NCBI RefSeq assembly: GCF_002929305.1
Contig: NZ_PJIO01000003.1
Coordinates: forward strand, 248,001 to 312,000
Direction of reading: 5' to 3'
Length of the DNA stretch: 64,000 nucleotides
DNA from: Arthrobacter sp. GMC3
Lineage (GTDB): Bacteria > Actinomycetota > Actinomycetes > Actinomycetales > Micrococcaceae
In this document: positions 33,824 through 43,185 of the stretch, piece by piece
How positions within the stretch are numbered: position 1 is the first letter of the stretch
How the letters are laid out: the number at the start of each line of letters is the position of its first letter
The notes under the pieces: generated by a model
The model's database searches: none
What the model was told of the DNA's origin: nothing
What the model saw: only the letters and a program-made list of their open reading frames with translations
Made by a program: the position numbers and the translations under genes

Positions 33824-34561
33824 CTAGGACCACTCGGGTGAACGAACCAGGATGGCGCCGGAGTCGGGGCAGAACACCACGTCGTCCTCAGCGGCTTTCA
33901 GCAGGACCGCAAGGTCGCCGGGGCTCAATTGCATTCCGGAGCCTTCGGAGGTTCCGTGGAAGAGCCGGGCAGCACCCACACCGTACTTGGTCAGCGCACG
34001 GTCGTAGCTCCCCAGCAGGGCGGGGTCAAAGGTGGCGGCCAGTTCGGCACGTTCTGCCGCCGTGGCGTCGCGCTCCATGCGCAGGGCCCCCAGCTGCCCG
34101 CGAATTTCCGCTACAACCTCATCGAGGACCGACTGCATCTGGCCCACCAGCGCCTGCTGCGCTTCTTGCCGAGAGGTGGCGGCTTCTGAACTTTCCATCA
34201 GCTCCAGCTCGACATCTTCCAGTTCGCCACGGCGCTTGGTCAAAGATTCGATGTCACTTTGCAGTGCCATCAGGTCCTTGGACAGCCCCGTCCCGCTGTT
34301 GAGCTTGGCTTCGTCTTTGGCAATTCGCGTGGCAACCTGAGCCACGTCGTCCTCGGCCTTGGTGAGCTTGCGGGCGGCGTCGCCAACCTCGGTATCCAGC
34401 ACTACCAAGTCACTTTTGGCGACGGTAACACCTGAGTGCAGGTCCGGAAGCCTCGGATCCTCCTTGAGGCCCTTCGCCTGGACGTCCAAGGCACGTAGCT
34501 TGCTATCGAGGATCTGGAGGTCCAGGAGTCGCATTTGTTCGCTCGGTGCTGCCTTAGCCAT
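33824..34561 (-). CDS. Coiled-coil protein with degenerate C4 zinc ribbon (CT398-like)
   Basis: A 245-residue protein. Residues ~10-170 form a long antiparallel coiled coil (LLDLQILDSKLRALDVQAKG ... TKRRGELEDVELELMESSEA). The C-terminus corresponds to the zinc-ribbon domain of DUF164/CT398 proteins (LSPGDLAVLLKAAEDDVVFC then SGAILVR), but three of the four zinc cysteines are missing: only one Cys remains. It sits next to the Nif3-like gene, which is the usual actinobacterial pair, with a 51-base gap in the same operon. Function unknown. Confidence 0.8.
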   Translation of the reverse strand: MAKAAPSEQMRLLDLQILDSKLRALDVQAKGLKEDPRLPDLHSGVTVAKSDLVVLDTEVGDAARKLTKAEDDVAQVATRIAKDEAKLNSGTGLSKDLMALQSDIESLTKRRGELEDVELELMESSEAATSRQEAQQALVGQMQSVLDEVVAEIRGQLGALRMERDATAAERAELAATFDPALLGSYDRALTKYGVGAARLFHGTSEGSGMQLSPGDLAVLLKAAEDDVVFCPDSGAILVRSPEWS

Positions 34562-34612
34562 GTGGTTTCTCCTGCTGGAAGTCGGTGGTTAACATATCTC
34601 GCTTACGCCAGC

Positions 34613-35704
34613 CTAGTTGCCGGGCGTCAAAATGAAGTCCCAAGGATCGGTATTGGTCTGGCTGACAGCCAATTCTGCGACAAAACCTTGATCGGCCAAG
34701 ACGTTGCTCAATGCCTGGGCAGCCGCCGGCAGCCACAGCCATTCACTGGCGAAGTGGGATAAATCAATCAGGTAGGGCCTGCCGTCGAGGCTCGCTTCCC
34801 TGGCTTCCGACGCCGGGTGATGTCGCAGATCCGCCGTGACATAGACGTCGGCGTCGCTGGCCCGAACGGCGTCGAACAAGGAGTCCCCTGCGCCACCGCA
34901 AACGGCCACCTTGTGAACCAGTGCGTCGCGGTCACCCGCCACCCTCACTCCCCCGGCAACGGCGGGCAACGTCAGGAAAATCCGGGCAGCTAGATCGCCC
35001 AATGTGAGGGCACCTTCCAGCAGTCCGACCCGGCCAATACCTTCCTCAACCAATCCGTGCGTCGCAGGCATGAGCGGCATGACATCCTGAAGGCCCAAGG
35101 CGTCCGCCAGTACATCGGAGACCCCGCCCACGGCGCTGTCACCGTTGGTATGCACTGTCAGCAAGGCGCAGCCGCCCTCGATCAAGCGGTGCACGGCCTG
35201 ACCTTTTCCGTTGGTCGCGGCGACGGAATTTACGCCCTTCAGCAGCAAGGGGTGATGGGTGATCAGTAGCTTCGCACCCCACTCAAGGGCCTCGTCAATG
35301 ACGGCGAGGGTGGGGTCAACGGCGAACATGATTCTGTCAACGTCGGCATCCGGTCGCCCCACCACCAGCCCTACCCTGTCCCAATCCTCCGCGAGCGAGT
35401 CCGGCCACAGTTCCTCCACGGCGAGGAGCACCTCAGAAAGTACCGGCGTATTCAGGTCCTCCGGCTGCTCCTCATCTGCAGGCTCTGCCAGGCTCAATGA
35501 CGCCGACGACGCCGCTGCAAGGGACTCGTCGTCCTCCCCCGGGGCGTCGTCCTGGTCACCGAGCCCCGGCTCCTCTCCGGACACAAGGAATTCCTCGCCC
35601 GGCAGTGCTGCATCCGGCACCGTTGGTGCCTCCCCAGCACCGGGGAGGTCGGCACCTGCTGGGTGACCGCCGTCGTGCAGGGAATTCATGGGTTCCTGGC
35701 TCAT
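34613..35704 (-). CDS. Nif3-like dinuclear metal centre hexameric protein
   Basis: A 363-residue protein. Residues ~1-85 are an acidic, Ser/Glu-rich disordered extension unusual for the family. Then comes the NIF3/YbgI/DUF34 fold: DRVGLVVGRPDADVDRIMFA, LLITHHPLLLKGV (metal-binding His pair), TVHTNGDSAVGGVSD and C-terminal DLSHFASEWLW (second His and Glu). The family forms toroidal hexamers with a di-metal site; its biochemical role is unsettled. It is transcribed with the downstream coiled-coil gene. Confidence 0.88.
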   Translation of the reverse strand: MSQEPMNSLHDGGHPAGADLPGAGEAPTVPDAALPGEEFLVSGEEPGLGDQDDAPGEDDESLAAASSASLSLAEPADEEQPEDLNTPVLSEVLLAVEELWPDSLAEDWDRVGLVVGRPDADVDRIMFAVDPTLAVIDEALEWGAKLLITHHPLLLKGVNSVAATNGKGQAVHRLIEGGCALLTVHTNGDSAVGGVSDVLADALGLQDVMPLMPATHGLVEEGIGRVGLLEGALTLGDLAARIFLTLPAVAGGVRVAGDRDALVHKVAVCGGAGDSLFDAVRASDADVYVTADLRHHPASEAREASLDGRPYLIDLSHFASEWLWLPAAAQALSNVLADQGFVAELAVSQTNTDPWDFILTPGN

Positions 35705-35778
35705 ATTTCTAGCTTAGCCGCCGAGGGGTCCGGGAGTGCGCGGGAATCAACCAGCCTGTCAATGACTTAGATATTAAT

Positions 35779-36303
35779 ATGAAAACTTTTGTCTTGGGTG
35801 GCGGTTGCTTCTGGTGTTTGGATGCTGTGTATCAGATGACGAAGGGTGTGCATTCGGTGGTGTCCGGGTATACGGGCGGTGCCGTGGCAAACCCCAGCTA
35901 CGATCAGATTTGCTCGGGTACCACCGGACATGCGGAAGTGGTCTCGGTGACCTTCGATGAAACCGTGATTCCGGCGGACGTCATCTTGGATATGTTCTTT
36001 GTCCAACACGACCCCACCACGCTGAACAGGCAAGGCTACGACACAGGGACCCAGTACAGGTCCTCAATGTTCTACACCACTGCCGAGGAGGAAAAGGCGT
36101 TCAGGGCTGCCATTGACCGCAACCAACCGTTGTGGCGCGACCCCATTGTGACCGAGGTGGCCCCCTTAGGTGTGCTGTATGAGGCCGAGTACTACCACCA
36201 GGACTTTTACGCACAGCGGCCCGAGGTTGGTTATTGCCAGGTCATTATCAACCCAAAGATTGCCAAAGTGCGAAAACATTACGCACAGTGGCTTACTGCG
36301 TAG
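35779..36303 (+). CDS. msrA: Peptide methionine-S-sulfoxide reductase
   Basis: A 174-residue enzyme that reduces the S-epimer of methionine sulfoxide using thioredoxin. The catalytic GCFWC motif is at 9-13 (Cys10), with [33 protein letters not shown] and [20 protein letters not shown] following. The upstream region is AT-rich (TTAGATATTAAT) and lacks a Shine-Dalgarno sequence, so it may be leaderless or weakly initiated. Confidence 0.95.
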   Translation: MKTFVLGGGCFWCLDAVYQMTKGVHSVVSGYTGGAVANPSYDQICSGTTGHAEVVSVTFDETVIPADVILDMFFVQHDPTTLNRQGYDTGTQYRSSMFYTTAEEEKAFRAAIDRNQPLWRDPIVTEVAPLGVLYEAEYYHQDFYAQRPEVGYCQVIINPKIAKVRKHYAQWLTA

Positions 36304-36400
36304 AACCGCTGCAGCAAGCTGGTTACGCTGGCGCATAAGTACATCGTTGAGGCAGGCCACTCAGGGACCTCACCCACTTATCTTGAGAGCAGGATTATCC

Positions 36401-37336
36401 ATGGGACGCATTTATGACAACGTCACGCAGCTGGTAGGTGGCACCCCGCTTGTGCGCCTTAACCGGTTGACCGAAGGCCTGAACGCCACTGTTGCAGTGA
36501 AGCTCGAGTTCTACAACCCGGCCAACAGCGTCAAGGACCGCATCGGCGTTGCGATCATCGACGCCGCCGAAAAGTCCGGAGAACTCAAGCCCGGCGGCAC
36601 CATCGTGGAGGGCACCTCCGGCAATACCGGTATTGCGCTGGCCATGGTGGGCGCGGCCCGCGGTTACAAGGTCATCTTGACCATGCCGGAAACCATGTCC
36701 ACCGAACGTCGCGTCATGTTGCGCGCCTATGGGGCTGAAATTGTGCTGACACCCGGCTCCGAAGGGATGCGCGGCGCCGTGGAGAAGGCCAAGGAAATTG
36801 TGGCCACCACGGAAAATGCTATTTGGGCTCAGCAATTCGCTAACCCTGCCAACTCGGCCATCCACTTCGCCACCACCGGCGAGGAAATCTGGGAAGACAC
36901 CAACGGGGACGTCGACATCTTCGTCGCTGGCGTGGGAACCGGTGGCACCATCACAGGTGCTGGCCAACTGTTGAAGAGCCGCAAGCCGGGCATAAAGATT
37001 GTTGCGGTGGAGCCGATCGACTCCCCCATCCTCAACGGCGGCGCACCCGGCCCCCACAAGATCCAGGGCTTGGGGGCCAACTTCATCCCGGAGGTCCTTG
37101 ACCAGGGCATTTATGACGAAGTTCTGGATGCAACATTGGAGGATTCGGTGGCAGTCGCCCGTGCCCTGGGCAACCAGGAAGGCATCCTTGGCGGCATTTC
37201 TGCCGGTGCCGCCGTGTGGGCCGCCCTGGAACTGGCCAAGCGTGAAGAGAACGCCGGTAAGCTGATCGTGGCCGTGGTCCCGGACTTCGGCGAACGCTAC
37301 ATTTCAACGGTACTCTACGACGATATTCGTGGCTGA
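36401..37336 (+). CDS. cysK: Cysteine synthase A (O-acetylserine sulfhydrylase)
   Basis: A 311-residue PLP enzyme that makes cysteine from O-acetylserine and sulfide. The PLP Lys is K45 in [20 protein letters not shown] binds the substrate, and [15 protein letters not shown] binds the PLP phosphate. ATG 36401 follows AGGATT; the frame is open into msrA but without homology. cysE follows after 37 bases. Both enzymes form the cysteine synthase complex, so this is an operon. The C-terminus of CysE is the usual docking peptide for CysK. Confidence 0.96.
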   Translation: MGRIYDNVTQLVGGTPLVRLNRLTEGLNATVAVKLEFYNPANSVKDRIGVAIIDAAEKSGELKPGGTIVEGTSGNTGIALAMVGAARGYKVILTMPETMSTERRVMLRAYGAEIVLTPGSEGMRGAVEKAKEIVATTENAIWAQQFANPANSAIHFATTGEEIWEDTNGDVDIFVAGVGTGGTITGAGQLLKSRKPGIKIVAVEPIDSPILNGGAPGPHKIQGLGANFIPEVLDQGIYDEVLDATLEDSVAVARALGNQEGILGGISAGAAVWAALELAKREENAGKLIVAVVPDFGERYISTVLYDDIRG

Positions 37337-37373
37337 ACCCAACCGTCTTGGTTACAACTCTTGAAAGAAGATA

Positions 37374-37961
37374 GTGGGATTTTTCGCTAGGTTGCACGAA
37401 GACCTCGAAGCCGCCCGGTCACACGACCCGGCGGCTCGTGGTTCTGTGGAGAACTTTTTTGTTTACTCGGGCCTGCACGCCATCTGGGTGCAGCGTCTGA
37501 CCCACAAGATGTGGGCGAACCCGAGCTTGCGGTTCCCTGCCCGGGTGCTGTCCCAGTTGACCCGTTTTGCTACGGGCATTGAGATCCACCCGGGTGCCAC
37601 TATTGGCAAGCGCTTCTTCATCGACCACGGCATGGGCGTGGTCATCGGTGAAACCGCCGAGATTGGTGATGACGTCATGATCTACCACGGCGTCACCCTG
37701 GGTGGACGCTCGCTGGCCAAGACCAAGCGACACCCCACCATCGGCAACCGGGTCACCATCGGAGCGGGAGCGAAGGTCCTGGGCCCCATCTACATTGGTG
37801 ATGATTCCGCGGTGGGAGCCAACGCCGTGGTGGTCAAGGACGCCCCTGCCAACTCGATCCTCACCGGCATCCCTGCCAAGGTCCGGCACAGGGACGCGAG
37901 CAAGGAAATGGCTCCGGCGGTAGATCCTGCGGAGTACATCGACCCGGCCATGTGGATCTAA
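37374..37961 (+). CDS. cysE: Serine O-acetyltransferase
   Basis: A 195-residue short-form CysE that acetylates serine for cysteine synthesis. The left-handed beta-helix is plain: [40 protein letters not shown] and [20 protein letters not shown]. It ends in ...PAMWI, so the C-terminal Ile needed to insert into the CysK active site is present. GTG 37374 has AAGAAGA upstream. Feedback control by cysteine is usual in this family. Confidence 0.95.
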   Translation: MGFFARLHEDLEAARSHDPAARGSVENFFVYSGLHAIWVQRLTHKMWANPSLRFPARVLSQLTRFATGIEIHPGATIGKRFFIDHGMGVVIGETAEIGDDVMIYHGVTLGGRSLAKTKRHPTIGNRVTIGAGAKVLGPIYIGDDSAVGANAVVVKDAPANSILTGIPAKVRHRDASKEMAPAVDPAEYIDPAMWI

Positions 37962-38115
37962 GAAAACCTCAAGGACGACGACGTCTGCCGGCTCCCCTCG
38001 CAGTCCACCACATCAGGCAGGCGCGGCCGCTTCCGGGCACGCTCCTCGCCTCCCGTTGGTACCACACGGCACCGAAGCCCGAAGGAGTAGCGGATTGGAT
38101 TCCGCCCAGTTCATT

Positions 38116-38691
38116 TCACATCTCGAAATACGCCCTCACGATCCCCTGTAGCGCGGTCTCGTAAGCCTGCGTCCAGGTGCCGCCCGGCAAAGGGGCATTG
38201 GCCAGTTCGAGGCCGACAAGGCCATGGACCTGGCCCCAAACCGCCCCGGCCACGGCTGAGGGCGGTTCCGTGGAACTGATGGCGGCCAGTCCGCCAGAGA
38301 CGGCAGTCAGCAGCGGCGTGATGGCATCGCTGGCCACCTCGGGGGTCGGCGGACAGTCGATGTAAGTACCCAGGGATCCGGTGAACATCAACGAATACAG
38401 GGACGGGTGCTCCAGCGCCCATCGACGGTACGCTCGGCCCAGCGCCAGAAGCCCGTCAGGCGCGGCTTCGGACTGAGACGCTGCGAACGAAACGAATCCA
38501 TCGTCGACGACGGCCGTCAGAAGTTCTTGCTTGCCGCCGAATAAAGAGTAGATTGCGGTCGTCGATGTGCCGGCCGCCGCGGCAATATCGCGCAGGCTGA
38601 CGGCTGCTACACCACGTGCAGCAACTAGTGCAGCCGCCTCCTCCAGTAGCTGGGCGCGCACATCATCGTTATGGAGAATAGGTCTTGCCAT
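38116..38691 (-). CDS. TetR/AcrR family regulator with WHG-type C-terminal domain
   Basis: A 191-residue regulator. The N-terminal helix-turn-helix is VSLRDIAAAAGTSTTAIYSL (VAARGVAAVSLRD before it). WALEHPSLYSLMFTGS and AGAVWGQVHGLVGLELA place the C-terminal half in the TetR_C WHG group. ATG 38691 is the usual start, and upstream codons to 38868 lie over the operator and the divergent gene. It probably represses itself and the DUF4188 gene through the palindrome at 38718-38734. Confidence 0.88.
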   Translation of the reverse strand: MARPILHNDDVRAQLLEEAAALVAARGVAAVSLRDIAAAAGTSTTAIYSLFGGKQELLTAVVDDGFVSFAASQSEAAPDGLLALGRAYRRWALEHPSLYSLMFTGSLGTYIDCPPTPEVASDAITPLLTAVSGGLAAISSTEPPSAVAGAVWGQVHGLVGLELANAPLPGGTWTQAYETALQGIVRAYFEM

Positions 38692-38717
38692 GCCTATTAT
38701 CTTGTCATAACATCGTT

Positions 38718-38734
38718 TCATAACATCGTTATGA
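38718..38734. promoter_or_regulatory. TetR operator candidate
   Basis: A perfect inverted repeat TCATAAC-ATC-GTTATGA sits between the divergent TetR and DUF4188 genes. A second half-copy (CATAACATCGTTT) lies just upstream at 38706-38718, and another ATCGTTATG at 38665-38673. Confidence 0.7.
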
Positions 38735-38758
38735 AAGCGTTTCGATAAGGAGAATCGC

Positions 38759-39235
38759 ATGGCACAGAAAGTTCTTCCGGGACGTTTTACAGCATCTCCG
38801 GAAACTGAGACGATCACAGTATTCCTCATCGGGATGCGCGCCAATCGATGGTGGAAGATTGCCCCCACCTACCGGACGGCCTCAGCCATGCCGCGGATGC
38901 TCAATCACCTCATTGGCCATCCAGAGTCCGGACTACTGGGCTTCCACAACTGGTTTGGGCGCACCACGCTGCTGTTGACCTATTGGGAAAGCCCTGAGCA
39001 CCTGCAACGATTTGCTGCCGACAAGGATGCCCCACACCTGGAGCCCTGGCGCCGCTTCATGAAGCAATCTGCAGGTTCGGGCGACGTCGGCATATGGCAC
39101 GAGACTTATCAAGTTAACGTAAAGGACCAGGAAACCGTCTACACCGACATGCCACCCTTCGGTCTAGGCGCGGCAACACACCAAAATCCCATCGGCCGTG
39201 GGACGGGTACCGCCCGCCAACGCTTGGGGCGCTAA
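38759..39235 (+). CDS. DUF4188 family protein (monooxygenase-like)
   Basis: A 158-residue protein. TVFLIGMRANRWWKIAPTYR and MLNHLIGHPESGLLGFHNWF are the conserved blocks of DUF4188, followed by LLLTYWESPEHLQRFAADKD, which resembles the ABM/monooxygenase ferredoxin-like fold. Family members often sit beside TetR genes, as here. ATG 38759 has AAGGAG 6 bases upstream. The substrate is unknown; induction by a hydrophobic compound through the divergent TetR is likely. Confidence 0.8.
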   Translation: MAQKVLPGRFTASPETETITVFLIGMRANRWWKIAPTYRTASAMPRMLNHLIGHPESGLLGFHNWFGRTTLLLTYWESPEHLQRFAADKDAPHLEPWRRFMKQSAGSGDVGIWHETYQVNVKDQETVYTDMPPFGLGAATHQNPIGRGTGTARQRLGR

Positions 39236-39352
39236 GGCCAATGTGCACGTGAAACGGGTACGACCCGTCTCCACCCGTGGAATGAGGACGTCGGAACAAA
39301 GTTCCACCCCTACTCCGGTCCGCTGATGCTGGAGTTTCAATAGCGTTGCTGC

Positions 39353-39865
39353 ATGAGCACATCACCGCTGGCCAAAAACGTCCTCCGTTCAGTTGTCGCC
39401 ATCACCGCCATCACGACCATCGGCCTGGGAGCGAGTGCATGTGATACTGGGAAACCTTTGGCCGGTACTTTCGACAAGACGGAGGATTTCAGCTGGAAAA
39501 ACCCCATGGATGCCAAAAATGATGTTCCAGACTGGATTCCGGCAACCGCCGTCGACATCAAGGAACGTGCCCGCACAGCGGGAACCGAACGCATCCTCTC
39601 CTTTGCAGGATTCACGTCAGACTTGCCGTCAAGCTGTTCACGCCTACCCATCGGCGCAAAGCTCACTCCACAGCCAGAAGATGAACAGCACAAGGCCGCG
39701 GATTTCAGGATTTCAGCAACCTTGGAAAGCGAATGGTGGCCTGCTGGGCAGGAAGGTAAGACTAGCTTCATGTGCGGTCACTGGTGGGTTTCTTCCGGTG
39801 AAGGTAAGGTCTACGCCTTTACCCCGGAACTGAAGGCCATCGCCAAGCGCATCACCAGCCCTTAA
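39353..39865 (+). CDS. Putative lipoprotein
   Basis: A 170-residue protein with a lipoprotein signal: basic start, hydrophobic VVAITAITTIGLG, and lipobox GASAC with Cys30 as the lipid-modified residue. The mature part is rich in charged residues and has two further Cys (SSCSRL, FMCGHWW). It resembles the small actinobacterial lipoproteins with no known function. A strong hairpin starts at its stop codon. Confidence 0.65.
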   Translation: MSTSPLAKNVLRSVVAITAITTIGLGASACDTGKPLAGTFDKTEDFSWKNPMDAKNDVPDWIPATAVDIKERARTAGTERILSFAGFTSDLPSSCSRLPIGAKLTPQPEDEQHKAADFRISATLESEWWPAGQEGKTSFMCGHWWVSSGEGKVYAFTPELKAIAKRITSP

Positions 39866-39930
39866 ACAGATGTGGCGTGGTTGCTACCCGAAACATGTTC
39901 GTTCCGCGTAGCAACCACGCCACATCTGTT
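39865..39930 (+). terminator. 23-bp perfect hairpin
   Basis: Arms 39865-39887 and 39908-39930 are fully complementary around a 20-base loop, starting at the last base of the lipoprotein stop codon. There is no T-run beyond TT. It is probably a strong intrinsic terminator of the GC-rich kind. Confidence 0.65.
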
Positions 39931-39950
39931 AGTCCCACGTTCAGCGGGTG

Positions 39951-40068
39951 GACCCACGCGCCCTAGGGTCCCCAACTGAAGACCCGCCAGCATCAGTCCG
40001 CGTGGCGGGCCCACGCGCCCGAGGGGCCCCAACTGAAGACGCGCTAGCGGCTTTAGTTGGGGAGGGCG
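39951..40068. repeat. Tandem intergenic repeat, period 57 bp
   Basis: Two units with 33 similar bases (starting 39951 and 40008) share CCACGCGCCC and CCCCAACTGAAGAC. GGCCCACGCGCCCGAGGGG is the near-inverse of the block at 24372-24391, so this is a dispersed family in this genome. It lies between convergent genes. Confidence 0.7.
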
Positions 40069-40074
40069 TGGGGA

Positions 40075-41526
40075 CTAGTGAGTGTCTACAGCCTCAACCT
40101 CAGTCTTGTCGCCGCTCCACTGGGTGTGGAAGGTGCCCTCAACGTCTACACGGTTGTACGTGTGGGCGCCGAAGAGGTCGCGCAGGCCCTGGGTCAGGGC
40201 TGCGGGCAGACGCTTGCGGCGCAGACCGTCGTAGTAGGCCAGCGAAGAGGAGAACACCGGTACCGGGATGCCCAACTGGACGGCGGTGGAAACCACGCGG
40301 CGCCAGGCCGGGAGGACCTCGGCGATTTCCGCGGCGAACGCCGGGGCGAACAGCAGGTTGGCCGGCTTGTCAGCGGCGGAGTAGGCCTTGGTGATGTCCT
40401 TGAGCAGCTCAGCGCGGATGATGCAGCCGCCGCGCCACAGGGACGCGATCTCGTCCAGCTTCAGGTCCCAGTTGTATTCCTTGGCCGCGGAGGTCAACAT
40501 GTCGATGCCCTGCGCGTAGCTGATGAGCTTGGACGCGTAAAGTGCCTGGCGGACGTCCTCGACAAAGTCGGCGCCCAAGTCAACGGCAACCTCGTGGCCG
40601 GCCAGGACGTCCTGGGCGATGGCACGCTGGTCGCGCTGGCTGGAGAGGCCGCGGGCGAACACGGACTCGGCGATCGCGGAGATGGGCGAGCCCAGGTCAA
40701 GGCCTGACTGGACCGTCCAACGACCCGTGCCCTTTTGGCCGGCGGAGTCCACAATCACGTCGACCAGCGGCTTGCCGGTCTTGGCATCAACGTGGCCCAG
40801 GACCTCGGCCGTGATCTCGATCAGGAAGGAGGCCAGCTGACCTTCGTTCCACTTGGCGAAGATCTCCGACTGCGCGGCTGGTTCGATGCCGGCGGCGCTC
40901 CGGAGGAGGTCGTACGCCTCGCCGATGACCTGCATGTCGGCGTATTCGATGCCGTTGTGAACCATCTTGACGAAGTGGCCGGCGCCGTCGGTTCCGATCC
41001 AGGCACAGCAGGGCTGGCCGTCAACCTTGGCGGAAATCTTTTCCAGCAGAGGGCCCAGGGCGTCGTAGGATTCCTTGGAACCGCCGGGCATGATGGACGG
41101 ACCGAGCAGTGCTCCCTCTTCACCACCGGAGACGCCAACGCCCACAAAGTGGAGGTCTTTCTTGGCCAGGTCCGCTTCGCGGCGGCGGGTGTCCTGGAAG
41201 TTCGAGTTGCCGCCATCAATGATGATGTCGCCCGCTTCCATGAGCGGGACTAGCTGGTCAATCACGGAGTCAACCGGGCCGCCAGCCTTGACCATAATCA
41301 GGACGCGGCGGGGCTTCTCCAAAGATTCAACGAGTTCAGCCAACGTCTCCGTGCGGACAAACTCGCCCTCGGAACCATGGGCAGAAAGGAGAGCGTCCGT
41401 CTTCTCAACGGAACGGTTGTGCAGGGCCACGGTGTATCCGTTGCGGGCCAGGTTGCGGGCTAGGTTGGCGCCCATAACGGCCAGGCCTGTTACGCCGATC
41501 TGTGCAGAGCCAATTTGTGCAGACAT
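40075..41526 (-). CDS. gnd: 6-phosphogluconate dehydrogenase, NADP-dependent, decarboxylating
   Basis: A 483-residue enzyme of the pentose phosphate pathway (6-phosphogluconate to ribulose-5-phosphate). The N-terminal Rossmann motif is VTGLAVMGANLARNLARNG. GVGVSGGEEGALLGPSIMPG and VKMVHNGIEYADMQVIGEAY carry substrate-binding and catalytic Lys and Asn residues. The C-terminus has HTQWSGDKTEVEAVDTH. Full-length, homodimer-type. GGAGG precedes the ATG. Confidence 0.95.
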   Translation of the reverse strand: MSAQIGSAQIGVTGLAVMGANLARNLARNGYTVALHNRSVEKTDALLSAHGSEGEFVRTETLAELVESLEKPRRVLIMVKAGGPVDSVIDQLVPLMEAGDIIIDGGNSNFQDTRRREADLAKKDLHFVGVGVSGGEEGALLGPSIMPGGSKESYDALGPLLEKISAKVDGQPCCAWIGTDGAGHFVKMVHNGIEYADMQVIGEAYDLLRSAAGIEPAAQSEIFAKWNEGQLASFLIEITAEVLGHVDAKTGKPLVDVIVDSAGQKGTGRWTVQSGLDLGSPISAIAESVFARGLSSQRDQRAIAQDVLAGHEVAVDLGADFVEDVRQALYASKLISYAQGIDMLTSAAKEYNWDLKLDEIASLWRGGCIIRAELLKDITKAYSAADKPANLLFAPAFAAEIAEVLPAWRRVVSTAVQLGIPVPVFSSSLAYYDGLRRKRLPAALTQGLRDLFGAHTYNRVDVEGTFHTQWSGDKTEVEAVDTH

Positions 41527-42065
41527 ACTACCTCCAGAGTGAAATGAACAGTTTCGTATAGCTTATCGGTGATGGCTCCTGTTCCCCAGTCGATTCCATG
41601 ATTTGGATACCCACCATGCATCAAATGCCACAAATGATGGCAACCGGATGCCAAATCGTCATTTCACAGGGCCAAATCGAGCGGATCTTTACCCTAGTCA
41701 GTCGCGGTACGGGCCGCCCTACATGCAGCAGATTCATCATTCGACGTGAATCTAGCCGTCATTGCGGGGCCATTGACCTGTTATCCGCTGGTCATCGCGC
41801 CAATAATCTCGTCAATTTCACCGTTGCAACGAAAGGATCCCATCTGCTCCAGTTAGACAGTGGATACTCATCATGTGGCAACCGATTGCCTACTGGATTG
41901 AAGAAGCCTGCCGGACCGCAGCCAAGTATCACCGGAACCGAAACCCCTCGTCCGCGGACATCAACCCCGCTCTCCAATCCTCGAAGTGAACCCCGAGAGC
42001 AGAAGGCACTTGTGTCATTGCCCAGCTGTTCTGCATCACATCCACACATCAGTAGGATGAACGCC
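41527..42065. other. ~540-base gap, gnd promoter side and leader of the dehydrogenase gene
   Basis: No gene is supported. The plus-strand frame is open through the second half, but codons before 42057 show no protein-like pattern. The first part (41590-41680) is AT-richer, with repeated ATGCCA/ATGATGGCA-like words, and may hold the gnd promoter and a regulator site. Confidence 0.35.
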
Positions 42066-43118
42066 ATGCCCTCCAATAGTCTCACCGTCGCCATTGCCGT
42101 TCCGCTCGACCTCGAACATGTCCACGCCATCAGGGCGGCCAACCCACAGGTCACTGTCCTGTATGAGCCGGAACTTTTGCCCCCAGAGCGGTTCCCCGCC
42201 GACCACTCAGGCGATCCTGCGTTCCAGCGCTCCGCCGAGCAGGAAGCCCGATACTGGGAAATGCTACGAAAAGCAGATATCCTCTACGGTTTCCCCAACG
42301 AGAACTCGGCCGGGCTGTCCGCCATCGCATCAAGTGAGAAACTGCAATGGATCCAGGCCATGGCCGCGGGAGCGGGTGGAGCAGTCAAGGCGGCCAATCT
42401 TGGCGCCGACGAACTCTCACGCATTACGGTTACAAGCTCTGCTGGCGTCCATGCCCTGCCCCTGGCCGAGTTTGCCGTCATGGGCGTCCTGAACGGTTTC
42501 AAGCGCACGGCCGAGATGGCCGCCGACCAGGACGCCAAGCACTGGCCCGGGCTCCGCACACCCACTCGTCTGGCCCGCGGCTCCCACGTGGTCATTACAG
42601 GGCTTGGCGAGATCGGCCTAGAAACCGCCCGCCTCGCCCGCGCTCTGGGCATGACTGTCAGTGGCACCAAACGCAAGGTCGGTGCCATCCATGGCATCGA
42701 GTCAGTCACCGACACCGCGGGCCTTCCAGGCCTTCTGTCTAACGCTGACGCACTCATCAACACCTTGCCGGCCACCCCGTACACGGAGAAGTTGATCAAC
42801 GCTGAGACTTTCGCGGCTATGAAGCCGGGAACCGTCTTTGTCAACGTGGGCCGCGGCACCGTGGTGGACGAGGTCGCCTTGCTGGGGGCTCTGGAGAATG
42901 GCCAGCTGTCTTTCGCTTGCCTGGATGTCTTCGCCGTGGAACCCCTGCCGGCAACGAGCCCGCTCTGGGAGCATCCCCGGGTCATGGTGTCCCCGCACAC
43001 CTCGGCCTTGAGCGCCGCCGAAAACCGCCTTATCGCTGAGCGATTCATTGAGAACCTGAGGCGATTCCAGGCAAAGGATCCACTACTTCACGTCGTGGAT
43101 CCCGTCCACTTTTACTGA
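42066..43118 (+). CDS. D-2-hydroxyacid dehydrogenase family protein
   Basis: A 350-residue NAD(P)-dependent dehydrogenase. The NAD-binding motif is VVITGLGEIGLETARLARAL (GxGxxG). The catalytic set is the Arg in VNVGRGTVVDEVAL, the Glu in DVFAVEPLPATSPLW, and the His in MVSPHTSALS. It belongs to the glyoxylate/hydroxypyruvate or 2-ketoacid reductase branch. ATG 42066 is chosen, with AGGA 8 bases upstream; ATG 42057 overlaps that site. The substrate is not decided. Confidence 0.88.
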   Translation: MPSNSLTVAIAVPLDLEHVHAIRAANPQVTVLYEPELLPPERFPADHSGDPAFQRSAEQEARYWEMLRKADILYGFPNENSAGLSAIASSEKLQWIQAMAAGAGGAVKAANLGADELSRITVTSSAGVHALPLAEFAVMGVLNGFKRTAEMAADQDAKHWPGLRTPTRLARGSHVVITGLGEIGLETARLARALGMTVSGTKRKVGAIHGIESVTDTAGLPGLLSNADALINTLPATPYTEKLINAETFAAMKPGTVFVNVGRGTVVDEVALLGALENGQLSFACLDVFAVEPLPATSPLWEHPRVMVSPHTSALSAAENRLIAERFIENLRRFQAKDPLLHVVDPVHFY

Positions 43119-43185
43119 GTACCTCCTTGGGTTTCCCCGCGTTTTGCTCGGCTGCAGCTGCTCGCGCACCTTGGGCTGGCGTTGC

